Numbered from the stretch's first letter, positions 38,968-48,582 are shown. The stretch is DNA of 64,000 bases from Nocardioides eburneiflavus (GCF_004785795.1 NZ_SRRO01000001.1:3906001-3970000), one strand, 5' to 3'. Numbers and translations are program-made. The notes: generated by a model from the letters alone, not told the origin.

Positions 38968-39425
38968 GCGACGAACCGCGCGCAGTCGCCGTGTCCGGTC
39001 TGGCTGGTGTGGCGGACAACGCTGTAGATGCTCCGGGGACCACCCGGTTCCATCTCACGGGGAACCCCGCGGCGACCACGGCCGCCCGCGACCTCGTGCG
39101 GGCCTGGTGCCGGGACCGGGCCGTGCCGGGTCAGGCAGCCGACCGCCTGGTCGTCCTCGTCCAGGCCGCGACGCGCGTGGCGCTCGAGCGCGACCCGCGT
39201 CGTGTCGCGGTCGGACTGAGGTGGCTCGACCCAGATCGGATCATCCTCGACGTCCGTTCCCGGGGGTGCTCGCAAGCAGGGCCGGTCGCCGGTCGACCCG
39301 GGCGCCGGTCCCCTCACACGAGTCCGGCTGCGGTGGTCTTCGACGCCGCCGCCCAGGGGTGGGGGTCGCGGCTGCGTGCGACCGAGTCGGTGCAGTGGTT
39401 CCTGGTCGACACCACCGTGACCTGA
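38964..39425 (+). CDS. degenerate RsbW-like (HATPase-fold) protein
   Basis: A 153-aa protein whose layout follows the RsbW/SpoIIAB type: ATTAARDLVRAWCRDRAVPG, QAADRLVVLVQAATRVALER, and the C-terminal QGWGSRLRATESVQWFLVD. The ATP-lid motifs are poor: no clear N-box Asn is seen (Q-A-A-T-R at its place). It may therefore bind its partner without kinase activity. Translationally coupled to the STAS gene, so the pair is likely a partner-switching unit (inference). Confidence 0.6.
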   Translation: MSDEPRAVAVSGLAGVADNAVDAPGTTRFHLTGNPAATTAARDLVRAWCRDRAVPGQAADRLVVLVQAATRVALERDPRRVAVGLRWLDPDRIILDVRSRGCSQAGPVAGRPGRRSPHTSPAAVVFDAAAQGWGSRLRATESVQWFLVDTTVT

Positions 39426-39446
39426 CGGGCATCCGACACGCCCGGC

Positions 39447-40100
39447 CTACGGGCAGCCGAGCCAGCTCTCACTGCGCTCCCCATCGGCACCGCCGGCCAG
39501 GCGCGCGTAGTCCGTGCGTCGGACCGGTGCGTCGGTGAAGGCACCCCCCGGGAGTGGAACCGCGAGTGGCTCTTGCTCGCCGTCGGTGAAGCGCACCTCC
39601 GACACGTCTGCGGAAGTCGTGACGGACAGGGTGACCTGCCCGATCGCCAGTGGCAGTCGGTCGGCGCTGGTCTGCGTCGTGGCGTCCACCGAGATGACGG
39701 CGGTGGAGCCCTCGATGGCGTCGAGGGACAGGTCCGCTGGCGGGACCCAGGCGCTGGACCACCCCTCGGTCCGCACTTCGCCCGTCGGACCGGACGACAG
39801 GAGGTCCAGGAGGTACGCCACCTGCGCGGCGGCCGGCTCGTCGCACGAGGTCGAGGCCTCCGACGGCACCAGGCGGTCGTCGGCATCGACCCAGAAGACG
39901 AGGGCGCCCGAGGGACGGGGGCTGCCCCTCGGAGACGGGGACTCCGCAGACCGGTGGGTCGGTGCCAGCAGCCGGTAGGGCACGTCCTCGTCGTCCACCC
40001 GGGTCGCGCCGCCGTTGGGCAGGCCGCAGCCGGAGACGGTGACACCGGCCACCGTCACCGCCACGGCGAGACGCCATCCGCGCCTCCGCCGGTTCGTCAT
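39447..40100 (-). CDS. GerMN-domain lipoprotein
   Basis: A 217-aa lipoprotein: signal WRLAVAVTVAGVTVSGC with lipobox VSGC, then a GerMN-type domain (QVAYLLDLLSSGPTGEV, WVPPADLSLDAIEGSTAVIS, LPLAIGQVTLSVTTSADVSEVRF). It is the last gene of the response regulator - kinase - lipoprotein operon and starts inside the kinase stop (ATGA). The trio recalls LpqB with MtrAB and CseA with CseBC, where the lipoprotein tunes the kinase. Confidence 0.85.
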   Translation of the reverse strand: MTNRRRRGWRLAVAVTVAGVTVSGCGLPNGGATRVDDEDVPYRLLAPTHRSAESPSPRGSPRPSGALVFWVDADDRLVPSEASTSCDEPAAAQVAYLLDLLSSGPTGEVRTEGWSSAWVPPADLSLDAIEGSTAVISVDATTQTSADRLPLAIGQVTLSVTTSADVSEVRFTDGEQEPLAVPLPGGAFTDAPVRRTDYARLAGGADGERSESWLGCP

Positions 40101-41470
40101 GCCACGACCTCCTCGGCGACCGGCAGGCGCACCACGAAGCAGGCGCCCTCGTCCCGTCCAGACGTGCACCACACGCTTCCTCCCTGGTTGCGGACGCCGC
40201 GCTCGACGATGCTCAGGCCGAGCCCGCTCCCGCTGCCCGGCTTGCGTCCCCCGGCGCGGGCGAAGCGCTCGAAGACGCGCTCGCGGTCGGCCTCCGCGAC
40301 GCCCGGACCCTCGTCCTCGACGAGGACGTCGACGAACCGGCCGCGGCGGACCACTCGCACGCCGGTCAGTCCGCCACCGTGCATGTCGGCGTTGGCGATG
40401 AGGTTCACCAGTGCGCCGACCAGGGTGGGGCGGACGACCGTGACCGGGGTCCGCGAGGCCTCACCCTCGGCGAGGAGACCGGGCTCCTTGCCGCACGCGC
40501 GCAGGGCCTGGGTCACGGCGTCGCCGATCTCGATCGTCACCGGGTCGCCGTCGGCGACCGCCGCGTCGAGCCGTCCCAGCAGCAGCAGGTCTCGCAGCGC
40601 CCGCGTGAACCTGTCGAGCTCGGCTGCCATCAGGTCCACGGCCTCCCGCGATGCGGGCGGCAGTCCCTGGGAGGACTGGAGCAGGCTGAGGCTCGTGGTC
40701 AGCGTCGTCACGGGGGTGCGCAGCTCGTGGCTGACGTCCGCGGCGAACCGCGCGTCGTGCTCGATCCGCTCACGCAGCGCCTCGACCATGTGGTTGAACG
40801 CGCCGACCAGCGCCGCGAGGTCCGGGTCGCTCGTCGGCGGTAGCCGGGCGTCGAGGTCGCCGGCGGAGACGCGCACCGCCACCGTCGTCACCTGGTCGAG
40901 GGGGGCCAGCACCCGGCGACTGGCTGCCCGGCCCAGAAGGGCGCCTCCGATGGTCGTCAGCGCAGCACAGATGGCGAGCGCGACCTGCAGCGTCGTCAGC
41001 GTCGCGTCGAGCTCCTCGGCGATGGCGACCTCGTAGTACACCGCGTCGACCTCGGGAAGCGGGACGCCCACCACCACCGAGTGCGGCGTGGTGGCGTCGC
41101 TCCAGCCCACCACCACCGAGCCGTCGAGCACCGCCTCGCGGAACGGACCGATCGCGTCCTCCCCGTCGGGGTCCAGCGAGGACGAGTAGCGCTGCCCGTC
41201 CCGTTCCACGATCAGGGTCGTGCCGACCGGTTGTGCGATGGCGCCCAGCACCTCACTCACCTGGGCACCCGAGGTGAGCAGGTTGTCACGCACGAGGGCC
41301 GCGTCGGTGTACGCCTGCCGCAGGGCCGTGCGCTCCCGCTGCTCGACGAGGTAGTGACGCGCGGAGAAGTACGTGCCCAGTGCGAGCGCCGTCGAGAGCA
41401 CGAGTCCCCCGACCGCGAACGCGACCACCACTGACGTGCGGAGACCGACGTCGGCACGCGGCCGGATCAC
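40097..41470 (-). CDS. sensor histidine kinase
   Basis: A 457-aa membrane histidine kinase. Two membrane segments (about 13-34 and 162-180) bracket an extracytoplasmic sensor of about 125 residues, followed by HAMP, HisKA with phospho-accepting His248 in FAADVSHELRTP, and an HATPase with NLIANADMHGGG and VEDEGPGV...GSGLGLSIVERG. The start overlaps the regulator stop (ATGA). The sensed signal is not evident. Confidence 0.95.
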   Translation of the reverse strand: MIRPRADVGLRTSVVVAFAVGGLVLSTALALGTYFSARHYLVEQRERTALRQAYTDAALVRDNLLTSGAQVSEVLGAIAQPVGTTLIVERDGQRYSSSLDPDGEDAIGPFREAVLDGSVVVGWSDATTPHSVVVGVPLPEVDAVYYEVAIAEELDATLTTLQVALAICAALTTIGGALLGRAASRRVLAPLDQVTTVAVRVSAGDLDARLPPTSDPDLAALVGAFNHMVEALRERIEHDARFAADVSHELRTPVTTLTTSLSLLQSSQGLPPASREAVDLMAAELDRFTRALRDLLLLGRLDAAVADGDPVTIEIGDAVTQALRACGKEPGLLAEGEASRTPVTVVRPTLVGALVNLIANADMHGGGLTGVRVVRRGRFVDVLVEDEGPGVAEADRERVFERFARAGGRKPGSGSGLGLSIVERGVRNQGGSVWCTSGRDEGACFVVRLPVAEEVVA

Positions 41471-42186
41471 CTGACGTCCAGCCGGTACCCCAGGCCGCGC
41501 ACCGTGACCAGCGTCTCAGGCGCTGCCGGGTCCAGCTCGAGCTTCTTGCGCAGCCGCCTGACATGGACGTCCACGATCCGCTCGTCACCGAAGTAGCCGT
41601 GCTCCCAGACGTGCTCCAGCAGCGCGGTTCGGCTGAGGACCTGGCCCGGGTGGTCGGCGAGCACGCAGAGCAGGCGGAACTCGGTGCTGGTCAGGTGGAT
41701 CTCCGCGTCGCCCCGGGCCAGGATGGCGCCGGCACGGTCGAAGACCAGCGGTCCTGTCCGGCTGTCGAGCACCATGCGGTCCGCGGACGTGGGAGCGGGT
41801 CCGTCGCCCGCGAGTGCGGGCCGACGCAGCAGTGCCCGGAGGCGCGCCTGCACCTCCTCCACCACGAAGGGCTTGGTGACGTAGTCGTCGGCCCCCGCCT
41901 CGAGGGCCGCCACGATGTCGGTCACGGCGTCACGTGCGCTCACCACCACGATCGGCGCCTGCGACAGCGGTCGCGCTCGCCGGATGAACGAGAACCCGTC
42001 CATCCCGGTCAGCATCAGGTCCACGAGCATCAGGTCGATGCCGCTCTGCTCGTCGACCAGGGTGAGGGCGTGCTCGGCGTCCGCGGACTCCAGCACCTCG
42101 TACCCCTCGTTCTCGAGGACGAGGCGCAAGGACGTGCGAAGACCCACGTCGTCCTCCAGCACGAGGAGCCGTCTCGCAGCAGTCAT
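41467..42186 (-). CDS. OmpR/PhoB-family response regulator
   Basis: A 239-aa response regulator. The receiver domain has acidic pair EDD at 11-13, phospho-acceptor Asp56 in LMLVDLMLTGMDGF, Thr/Lys of SARDAV and YVTKPF. The C-terminal winged helix shows STEFRLLCVLADHPGQVLSR and VHVRRLRKKLELDP. First gene of the operon with the kinase and GerMN lipoprotein. ATG 42186 begins the receiver fold directly. Confidence 0.95.
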   Translation of the reverse strand: MTAARRLLVLEDDVGLRTSLRLVLENEGYEVLESADAEHALTLVDEQSGIDLMLVDLMLTGMDGFSFIRRARPLSQAPIVVVSARDAVTDIVAALEAGADDYVTKPFVVEEVQARLRALLRRPALAGDGPAPTSADRMVLDSRTGPLVFDRAGAILARGDAEIHLTSTEFRLLCVLADHPGQVLSRTALLEHVWEHGYFGDERIVDVHVRRLRKKLELDPAAPETLVTVRGLGYRLDVR

Positions 42187-42448
42187 GTCGCCATCGTTGG
42201 CGAACCCGCGGGCCGACGGCACACCCGGGGGGTGTTTTGTCACACAACTGCAACGAGCCGGTCGGGGCGAGGTCAACCGCTGGTGGCACTGTCCTGGGTG
42301 CCGGTGGGATCAGGGGACCCACCGGCGACCAGGGGATGAATCCAGTGGTCTGGCCGTCGTGCGATCCGCGCTGAGCTCGGCACGACGGCCGGACCCCGGT
42401 CACCCGGGAGTGAAGGAATGCGCTCGTGGCGTCGCGGATACTGGCACG

Positions 42449-43379
42449 GTGCTCCTCACTCGTGACGACGTCCTGGCTGCCCGCGAGCGGATCACGGGTC
42501 ACGTGCGCCGCACTCCCCTGCTGGCGCCCGCGCCCTCCGGGCGCGACCGGCTGTGGCTCAAGTGCGAGCACCTCCAGCACTGCGGTGTGTTCAAGACCCG
42601 CGGTGCGTTCAACCGGCAGCTCGCGGCACGCGAGCGAGACGAGCTGGGTGCGGCCGGCGTCGTGGTGGCCTCGGGTGGCAACGCCGGGCTCGCCCAGGCG
42701 TTCGTGGCCCGCGAGCTGGGCGTACGAGCCACCGTGTTCGTGCCCGAGACCGCGCCGGAGGTCAAGGTCGCGCGCATCCGGCAGTACGGCGCCGAGGTGC
42801 GGCGGGTCGGGACGGAGTACGCCGAGGCCCAGGAGGCCGCGGTCGCGTTCGCGCACGAGCGGGGTGCCACGTTCGCCCATGCCTACGACCAGCCCGAGGT
42901 GGCGGCCGGAGCCGGCACGCTGGCCCTGGAGGTGCTCGACGACGAGCCCCGCACCGACACGATCGTCGTCGCGGTCGGGGGCGGCGGCCTCTACGCCGGG
43001 GTGGCCGCTGCTGTGAGGGGGCGGGCGAAGGTGGTGGCCGTCGAGCCCGAGCTCATCCCGACGCTGCACGTCGCGCTGGAGGCAGGGCATCCGGTCGACG
43101 TGGAGGTGTCCGGGGTGGCCGCGGACTCGCTCGGCGCCCGCCGGATCGGCGACCTCGCCCTCGCCTCGGCGCTGGCGGAGCCGCCCGTCCCGGTCCTGGT
43201 GGGCGAGGACGAGATCGTCGCCGCGCGCCCACCTGTGGGCCGAGCACCGGATCGCGTCCGAGCACGGAGCGGCGACCGCGATGGCCGCTCTGCTCTCGGG
43301 CGCCTACGTCCCGGCCGAGGGCGAGCGCGTGGCTGTCGTGGTCTGTGGCGCCAACACCGACCCCGCCACGCTCGCGTAG
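42449..43379 (+). pseudogene. threonine/serine dehydratase, frameshifted
   Basis: A PLP-dependent threonine dehydratase-like gene. The 5' part holds the PLP lysine in HCGVFKTRGAFN, the phosphate-cup SGGNAGLA and the glycine loop VAVGGGGLYAG. At about 43226-43230 the frame breaks: LVGEDEIVAAR is in one frame, and AHLWAEHRIASEHGAATAMA to the TAG at 43377-43379 is in another. The site is a GC-dinucleotide run (GCCGCGCGCCC), so a two-base slip is the simplest cause. It could also be an assembly error; reads would tell. Start is GTG 42449. Confidence 0.8.
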
Positions 43380-43385
43380 CCGACA

Positions 43386-43422
43386 CAGCAGCGGCGCGAC
43401 CCGAGGGGCCGCGCCGCTGTTG
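43386..43422 (+). terminator. hairpin terminator after the threonine dehydratase
   Basis: Arms 43386-43398 (CACAGCAGCGGCGCG region) and 43410-43422 pair over 13 bp with one G-U, and further CCC/GGG pairing closes the loop. It begins 6 bp past the stop codon. The symmetric hairpin may also serve the convergent PLD gene. Confidence 0.8.
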
Positions 43423-43598
43423 CGCGCGTTTTCGGGCCGTCCCACCGCCACTGGGGGGATCCGTACCCCGGCGGGAGGTCGAGGTACGGGGTGGGCGGTG
43501 CTGGGCCCAGCGGAACGCGGCCGCTCACTTCCTCAGCGTCGTCCGACGTCGACCTGTTACGGGCTGTCGCGAGAATTCTCGAGTGGTCTGGACCGGAC

Positions 43599-45083
43599 TC
43601 AGTCGTTCTCCCAGGTCGGCCCCGGGCGGTAGCGGTCGGGCTCGACGGTGACGACCGGGCGCCTGACCGTGCGCCACACGGTGCGCTCCTCGCCGTCCTC
43701 GTCGACGACCGTGCGGGCGACGCGGAAGTTGACGTACGTCGTGGTGTAGGCGTTGCGCGAGTTCCGCTTCCTCCTCCACTGGTAGTTGAAGTTGCGGACG
43801 TACTTGCGGGTGAGCTTCTTGCCGCGGATCGTCATCCAGAGCTCATCGTTGCCAGGGCTGAGGCTCGCCCAGTTGGCTGACCCGGTGACCACCATCTGGG
43901 TGTCGGGCTTGCCGTTGTAGGTGCCCTGGATCGCGACGTACTTCTGGTGGCTGTAGTAGGTCAGGATCAGGTCGTCCTTGCCGTCCTTGTTGAGGTCGTA
44001 GTCGTCGTCGGGGTTGAAGTCCAGCCCGGTCGAGCGCAGCGGGATCCGACCGCGCGCCGTCGGGGCGCCGACGATGCGCTTGGTGTGGTAGCCGATCAGG
44101 CCGTACAGGACGCGCACACGACACCCCTCGATCCACTTCTGCCGGATCGCCGAGGCGAGGTAGTCGCCACGGTTCCCGCGCATGGTGTGCATCGACACCA
44201 CGATGCGGCTGCGCTCCTGGCCACCGGAGCCGTCGGGGGTCAGGCACTGGACCTTGCCCAGCAGGTCCAGCACGAGGTCGTTCTTCGGACCGGACGGCTT
44301 GGGCCACGCCCAGACCGTGTGCTTGTCCACGGAGTCGTCGCACGCGACGCCGTTGGCGGGCGTGCCGCAGAAGGACAGCGGCGGCTGCCGGGTGTCGTGG
44401 TCCTTGCGCATGTCGTTGAACAGGCGGACGAACTGGCGGAACAGCTCGTGGTCGCCGGAGGTGAAGTAGAGGTCGTTCCACTGGTGGATGTCGGCGTTGA
44501 GCATCAGGTTGGCCGACCCGACGGCCAGGACGTCCCTGGACCGCCCAGCCTGCGAGAACGAGTAGAACTTCGTGTGCATGTTGTTGTACTGGTTCTGCGT
44601 GCTCCGGCACCCGGCCTTGCAGCGGTAGATGAAGCTCGAACGACCGCGCTTGGCGCCGATCTCCCGGCGGACCGCCCGCATCGCCTTCGTGTACTGGTGA
44701 TCGTTGAGGATCATCTGCACCTTGACGCCTCGCCGGTGCGCGGCGATGAGCGCCTTGGCCACGGGCATCCGGTCGAACGAGTACACGGCGATCCGGATCC
44801 TCGACCCCCTGCGCGTGTGCTTGATCGTGTCGATGACCTTCCGCTCGATGCGGAACCAGCCCTTCTTGCGGCGCGGGTCGTTGAAGAACGGTCCCTGCGG
44901 CGCCTTCCACCGTTTGCGATCGAGCGCCGTGATCCTCGCGCTCGTCGATGCGGCGCCGACCTGCCCGGCGGCCACCACTCCCCCGGACGTCGCAGGAACG
45001 ACCGCCGTCGCCGCGGGCACCTCAGCGGCGTGGGTGCCCAGAGCGAGGCACAGGGCGATGAGCAGGACGAACAGCCTCGACAC
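43599..45083 (-). CDS. secreted phospholipase D-like protein
   Basis: A 494-aa exported protein with signal SRLFVLLIALCLALGTHAA. Two HKD-type half-sites are visible: NNMHTKFYSFSQAGRSRDVL ... VGSANLMLN near residue 210 and YYSHQKYVAIQG ... VVTGSANWASLS near 410, the pattern of the PLD superfamily. An early motif RIRIAVYSFDRMPVAKAL is also typical. GTG 45083 has GGAAGG 8 bp ahead; upstream in-frame sequence is not signal-like. Substrate could be a phospholipid or nucleic acid. Confidence 0.88.
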   Translation of the reverse strand: MSRLFVLLIALCLALGTHAAEVPAATAVVPATSGGVVAAGQVGAASTSARITALDRKRWKAPQGPFFNDPRRKKGWFRIERKVIDTIKHTRRGSRIRIAVYSFDRMPVAKALIAAHRRGVKVQMILNDHQYTKAMRAVRREIGAKRGRSSFIYRCKAGCRSTQNQYNNMHTKFYSFSQAGRSRDVLAVGSANLMLNADIHQWNDLYFTSGDHELFRQFVRLFNDMRKDHDTRQPPLSFCGTPANGVACDDSVDKHTVWAWPKPSGPKNDLVLDLLGKVQCLTPDGSGGQERSRIVVSMHTMRGNRGDYLASAIRQKWIEGCRVRVLYGLIGYHTKRIVGAPTARGRIPLRSTGLDFNPDDDYDLNKDGKDDLILTYYSHQKYVAIQGTYNGKPDTQMVVTGSANWASLSPGNDELWMTIRGKKLTRKYVRNFNYQWRRKRNSRNAYTTTYVNFRVARTVVDEDGEERTVWRTVRRPVVTVEPDRYRPGPTWEND

Positions 45084-45376
45084 AGATACAGCCTTCCCTG
45101 CCGCCACCGTCGGTGACGACGTGGTGTTGCGGTCCCGTCCCACCGGTTTCCCAGCGCGGACAGGGCACGGCGACCGGCCCGCGGCGCACGCGGGTCCGGT
45201 CCTGTCCCCCCAAAGACGACTCCCGGACCCAGAAAGTTGTGGATCCGGGCGAAGTCGGTGTCCTGGACGCACCAAAGCAGAACGATCCGTTCACGGCTCG
45301 AGGCACAGACAGGTGACAAGGTGGTGCCCCGGTGCACTCGAGTGCGGGAGCCCGACACCACTCCAGGAGGATGCTC

Positions 45377-45526
45377 ATGTTCGTCGACGGTTGGTTCGGC
45401 CTGGTCCGCGTGCTGCTGGTGGGAACGTGCGCCCATGCCGCCTTGCTCGCTGTCCTGCGGGGGTCCGGCACGCACACGCTCTCCGGCTTCCGCCAGGAAG
45501 CACCGTCCTCGGACGCCGTCCGATGA
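45377..45526 (+). pseudogene. truncated DUF421 (YetF-like) N-terminal remnant
   Basis: A 49-aa reading frame behind a strong AGGAGG. FVDGWFGLVRVLLVGTCAHA and LLAVLRGSGTHTLSGF look like the start of DUF421 membrane proteins, whose family reads on into the second and third membrane helices. Here the homology stops after about 36 residues and the frame ends ATGA into the DUF2254 gene. A deletion joining the two genes is the likely origin. It may now act as a leader that couples translation of the DUF2254 gene. Confidence 0.65.
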
Positions 45527-46764
45527 CCCGGATCTCGAGACGTCTGCGCGACAAGTTCTGGGTGGTGCCCCTGCTGTTCGCGGGGGCGGCTGTCGGCCTC
45601 GCACTGGCGCTCACCGCGCTCGACGACTGGTTCGACACCTCGCTCTCGCTGCCCTTGCTGTTTGCCGGCGGGCCCGAGGGCGCTCGCGCACTGCTCGCCG
45701 CGATCATCACGTCGATGATCTCCTTCACCGCTTTGGTGTTCTCGATCACGATCGTGGTGCTCCAGCTCACCAGCAGCCAGTTCTCGCCCCGGGTGTTGCG
45801 CACCTTCCTCCGTGACTGGGTCAACCAGGTAGCGCTCGGTGTCTTCGTCGCTACCTTCGTCTACGCACTGGTCGTGCTCCGGGCCGTCCGCGGCACCGCA
45901 CAGACCGACACCTTCGTTCCCCAGCTCGCGGTGACCGCGGCCTTCGGGTTCGTGCTGGCGAGCGTCGTGGTGTTCCTGGTCTACATCGACCACATCGCGC
46001 AGTCCATCCGCGCGGCCACGATCGTCACCAGGATTGCCGAGGAGACGCGCGAGGTGCTCGACCAGCGCCACCCGCCCGACGCGGCCGAGCGGTCTCTCCT
46101 GCAACCGCCCGAGTCCGGCGGGCACCGTGTGGACGCGGAAGCGCCGGGCGTGGTCCAGCGGGTCGACGACCGGGCGCTGCTGGAACTGGCCGAGGAGCAC
46201 GGGGTGACGATCTGCCTCCTGCGTGCCATCGGGGAGTTCGTCCCCGAGGGTGCGCCACTGGTGGAGGTCCACGGCGACGTCGTGCCGGACGAAGAAGCGC
46301 TTCGAGCGCACGTGCACCTCGGCAAGGAGCGCGCCCTGGACGAAGACGTCGGCTTCGGGCTCCGACAGCTCATCGACATCGCCGAGCGCGCCTTGTCGCC
46401 GGGGGTCAACGATCCCACCACGGCCGTGCAGGTCATCGACCAGCTCCACGACCTGCTGCGCCGGTTGGCCACCCGCCCGCTGCCGCCCAGGCAGCGCATC
46501 ACCGGAGCCGGCCGGCTGGCCGTGCACGTGCCGGGGCCGGGTTTCTCGGACTACCTCGCCCTGGCTGTGGACGAGATCGCCCACTGGGGCTCGGACGTCG
46601 ATCGCGTCCAGCACCGCCTCGGAGTCCTCCTGCGCGACCTCTCCGAGGCGGCCCTGCCCGCACACCGGCCGGCCGTGGCGCGGGCGCTGCAGTCCTTCGG
46701 GGATCCCTCGCGCGCGCTCTGGAGGAAGCAGTCGCCCGAACCGACCGACACTGGACTGCGCTGA
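45523..46764 (+). CDS. DUF2254 family membrane protein
   Basis: A 413-aa DUF2254 protein. Four membrane segments occupy the first 150 residues: VVPLLFAGAAVGLALALTAL, AAIITSMISFTALVFSITIVV, VNQVALGVFVATFVYALVVL and LAVTAAFGFVLASVVVFLVY. The C-terminal half is soluble with ERALSPGVNDPTTAVQVIDQL and RITGAGRLAVHVPGPGF, the family core. Function unknown. Translation starts within the stop of the DUF421 remnant. Confidence 0.9.
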   Translation: MTRISRRLRDKFWVVPLLFAGAAVGLALALTALDDWFDTSLSLPLLFAGGPEGARALLAAIITSMISFTALVFSITIVVLQLTSSQFSPRVLRTFLRDWVNQVALGVFVATFVYALVVLRAVRGTAQTDTFVPQLAVTAAFGFVLASVVVFLVYIDHIAQSIRAATIVTRIAEETREVLDQRHPPDAAERSLLQPPESGGHRVDAEAPGVVQRVDDRALLELAEEHGVTICLLRAIGEFVPEGAPLVEVHGDVVPDEEALRAHVHLGKERALDEDVGFGLRQLIDIAERALSPGVNDPTTAVQVIDQLHDLLRRLATRPLPPRQRITGAGRLAVHVPGPGFSDYLALAVDEIAHWGSDVDRVQHRLGVLLRDLSEAALPAHRPAVARALQSFGDPSRALWRKQSPEPTDTGLR

Positions 46765-46788
46765 ACGGGCAGGACCTAGGCTCGGAAC

Positions 46789-48480
46789 GTGACCCCCCGG
46801 ACATCCGATGTCGGCCGGGTGCTCGCCACCTTCGCGGTGAGCGCCATGGCGGCGGGGGTCGTGTGCAGCCCGTTGGTGGCCGAGCGAGCCGTCGAGTCGG
46901 TCAGCTTCGCGGACCACCTCGGGGTGGTGCCCGTCGAGGTCTCCGTGACCCACAACGGCACCTCGACCCTGGACACCGGCGTGTTCGGCCGCCTCTACTG
47001 GGACCGCACCGGTGCCGGCGGCTTCGGCGCCCTGCTGAGGATCACCGGACCTCCGCAGGCGGATGGCGACTCGCTCGCCGCCTACGCCAGCCCGGGGTTC
47101 CTCAAGACCAGCACTGCGTTCATCGACGACCCGTCAGCGGTGGCCCGGGCGTACGGCGAGGAGCTGCGGAGCCGCGCACTCATCACCTTCTGGCGCCTGG
47201 AGCTCGTGGTCGCCCTCGTGGGCGGCGTCCTCCTCACCCTCGTCCTTCGTGGTCGGCCACCCTTCCCCGGGGCGTCGTGGCGTCGCCGTGCCGGAATTTG
47301 CCTGGTGGTGGGCGCTGCCGCCACAGCATCGTCGGTCGTCACGGCCGTTTGGCTGTTCCACCAGTGGGACGGCAACGCTCCCGTCGAGGACGCCCTCCCT
47401 CTGCCGGGGGTGCCTGGCGTGTCCTTGAGCAGCTCGCAGTCCCTCGAGATAGCCGCCCAGGTGCGACCCTTCGTGGAGAAGAACACCCGGCGCATCCGCG
47501 AACGCAGCGACGCCTACGCAGCTGCCGTCTCGACCAGCCTGGCGGCCGAGCTCGCCGACCCGGTCCTGACGCTGGACCCTCGACCGGGGGAGCAGATCGT
47601 CCTCGCCGAGGCGGACACGCAAGGGAGCTTCGTGGGTCAGCGGGTGCGCGAGGCCATCTATGCCGTGCTGCGCGAGCGGCTCGGGGACGACGCCATCGCG
47701 GTCCGGACGATCTCGGGCGACGTGACGTCCAACGGGACGGTGGCGGAGGCCTCGTACGTGCATGCGGAGGCTGGCACCCTGCCCGGCACCCCGCTCATCG
47801 TCGTCAAGGGGGACCACGACACGGCCACGACCCTGGCCCAGCTCGACGACGAGGGCATCGTCAACCCCCACCTGGACCCAGTCGAGGTCGACGGGCTGCG
47901 TGTGGTGGCCGGCAACGACCCGACCTTCAAGACCCTCTTCGGTGGAACGGTCGTCAACGATTCGGGCACCACACAGGCTGAGATCGGCGCCGCCGTGCGA
48001 ATGGTGGTCGACCCCGACCTTGACGGTGAGGTGCCTGCGATGGTGGTGCTCCTGCACCAGCCCGGATCGGTTGACGGCTACCTCGGTGTCGACGCCCTCG
48101 ACCTGGTCGACGACGTCGACACCACCACCTCGACGACACCACGAGAGGACGGAGTCCCCGATGTCCCGCCCGGGATCGTCAACATCGGACACCTGCACGA
48201 CTCGTCCTCGCCGGTGGTCCTGTGGAACACCGACACCGACGACGTCACGTGGACGGTCGTGAACCAGTTGGGCACCGCTGGCGGCGTGGAGGAGAACCCG
48301 ACGTTCAACCGCTTCTCGACGCCGTTCTCGACGCCGCTGAAGGACCTCAGCGTCCAGCTGCAGTACGTCGACGTGGCGACGGGCCTCCAGACGGGCTACG
48401 TGGAGCTGACCGCGGGGCCGAGCGGCACGGTGACGGTGTCGGGGCGGACCGACCTCGGCCTGCCCCTCGTCGGCCGGTGA
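46789..48480 (+). CDS. membrane-anchored metallophosphoesterase-like protein
   Basis: A 563-aa protein. An N-terminal hydrophobic segment (VLATFAVSAMAAGVVCSPLV) and two more near 135 and 170 place its long C-terminal domain (from about 195) outside the membrane. Phosphoesterase-like motifs are spread through it: TISGDVTSNG, VVKGDHDTATT and NIGHLHDSSSP, matching the GD, GNHD and GHxH pattern. The first DxH motif is not obvious, so activity is uncertain. It begins 24 bp after DUF2254. I recognise no closer family. Confidence 0.7.
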   Translation: MTPRTSDVGRVLATFAVSAMAAGVVCSPLVAERAVESVSFADHLGVVPVEVSVTHNGTSTLDTGVFGRLYWDRTGAGGFGALLRITGPPQADGDSLAAYASPGFLKTSTAFIDDPSAVARAYGEELRSRALITFWRLELVVALVGGVLLTLVLRGRPPFPGASWRRRAGICLVVGAAATASSVVTAVWLFHQWDGNAPVEDALPLPGVPGVSLSSSQSLEIAAQVRPFVEKNTRRIRERSDAYAAAVSTSLAAELADPVLTLDPRPGEQIVLAEADTQGSFVGQRVREAIYAVLRERLGDDAIAVRTISGDVTSNGTVAEASYVHAEAGTLPGTPLIVVKGDHDTATTLAQLDDEGIVNPHLDPVEVDGLRVVAGNDPTFKTLFGGTVVNDSGTTQAEIGAAVRMVVDPDLDGEVPAMVVLLHQPGSVDGYLGVDALDLVDDVDTTTSTTPREDGVPDVPPGIVNIGHLHDSSSPVVLWNTDTDDVTWTVVNQLGTAGGVEENPTFNRFSTPFSTPLKDLSVQLQYVDVATGLQTGYVELTAGPSGTVTVSGRTDLGLPLVGR

Positions 48481-48582
48481 GAGGCGCTCTCCTCATGCCG
48501 GGCACCGGCGCCGCAACGTGCGTCCGGAACGGCGAACCGGCTCCGACCCAGCGTTGGTGCGGGTCAGAGCTGGTTCACCTCG

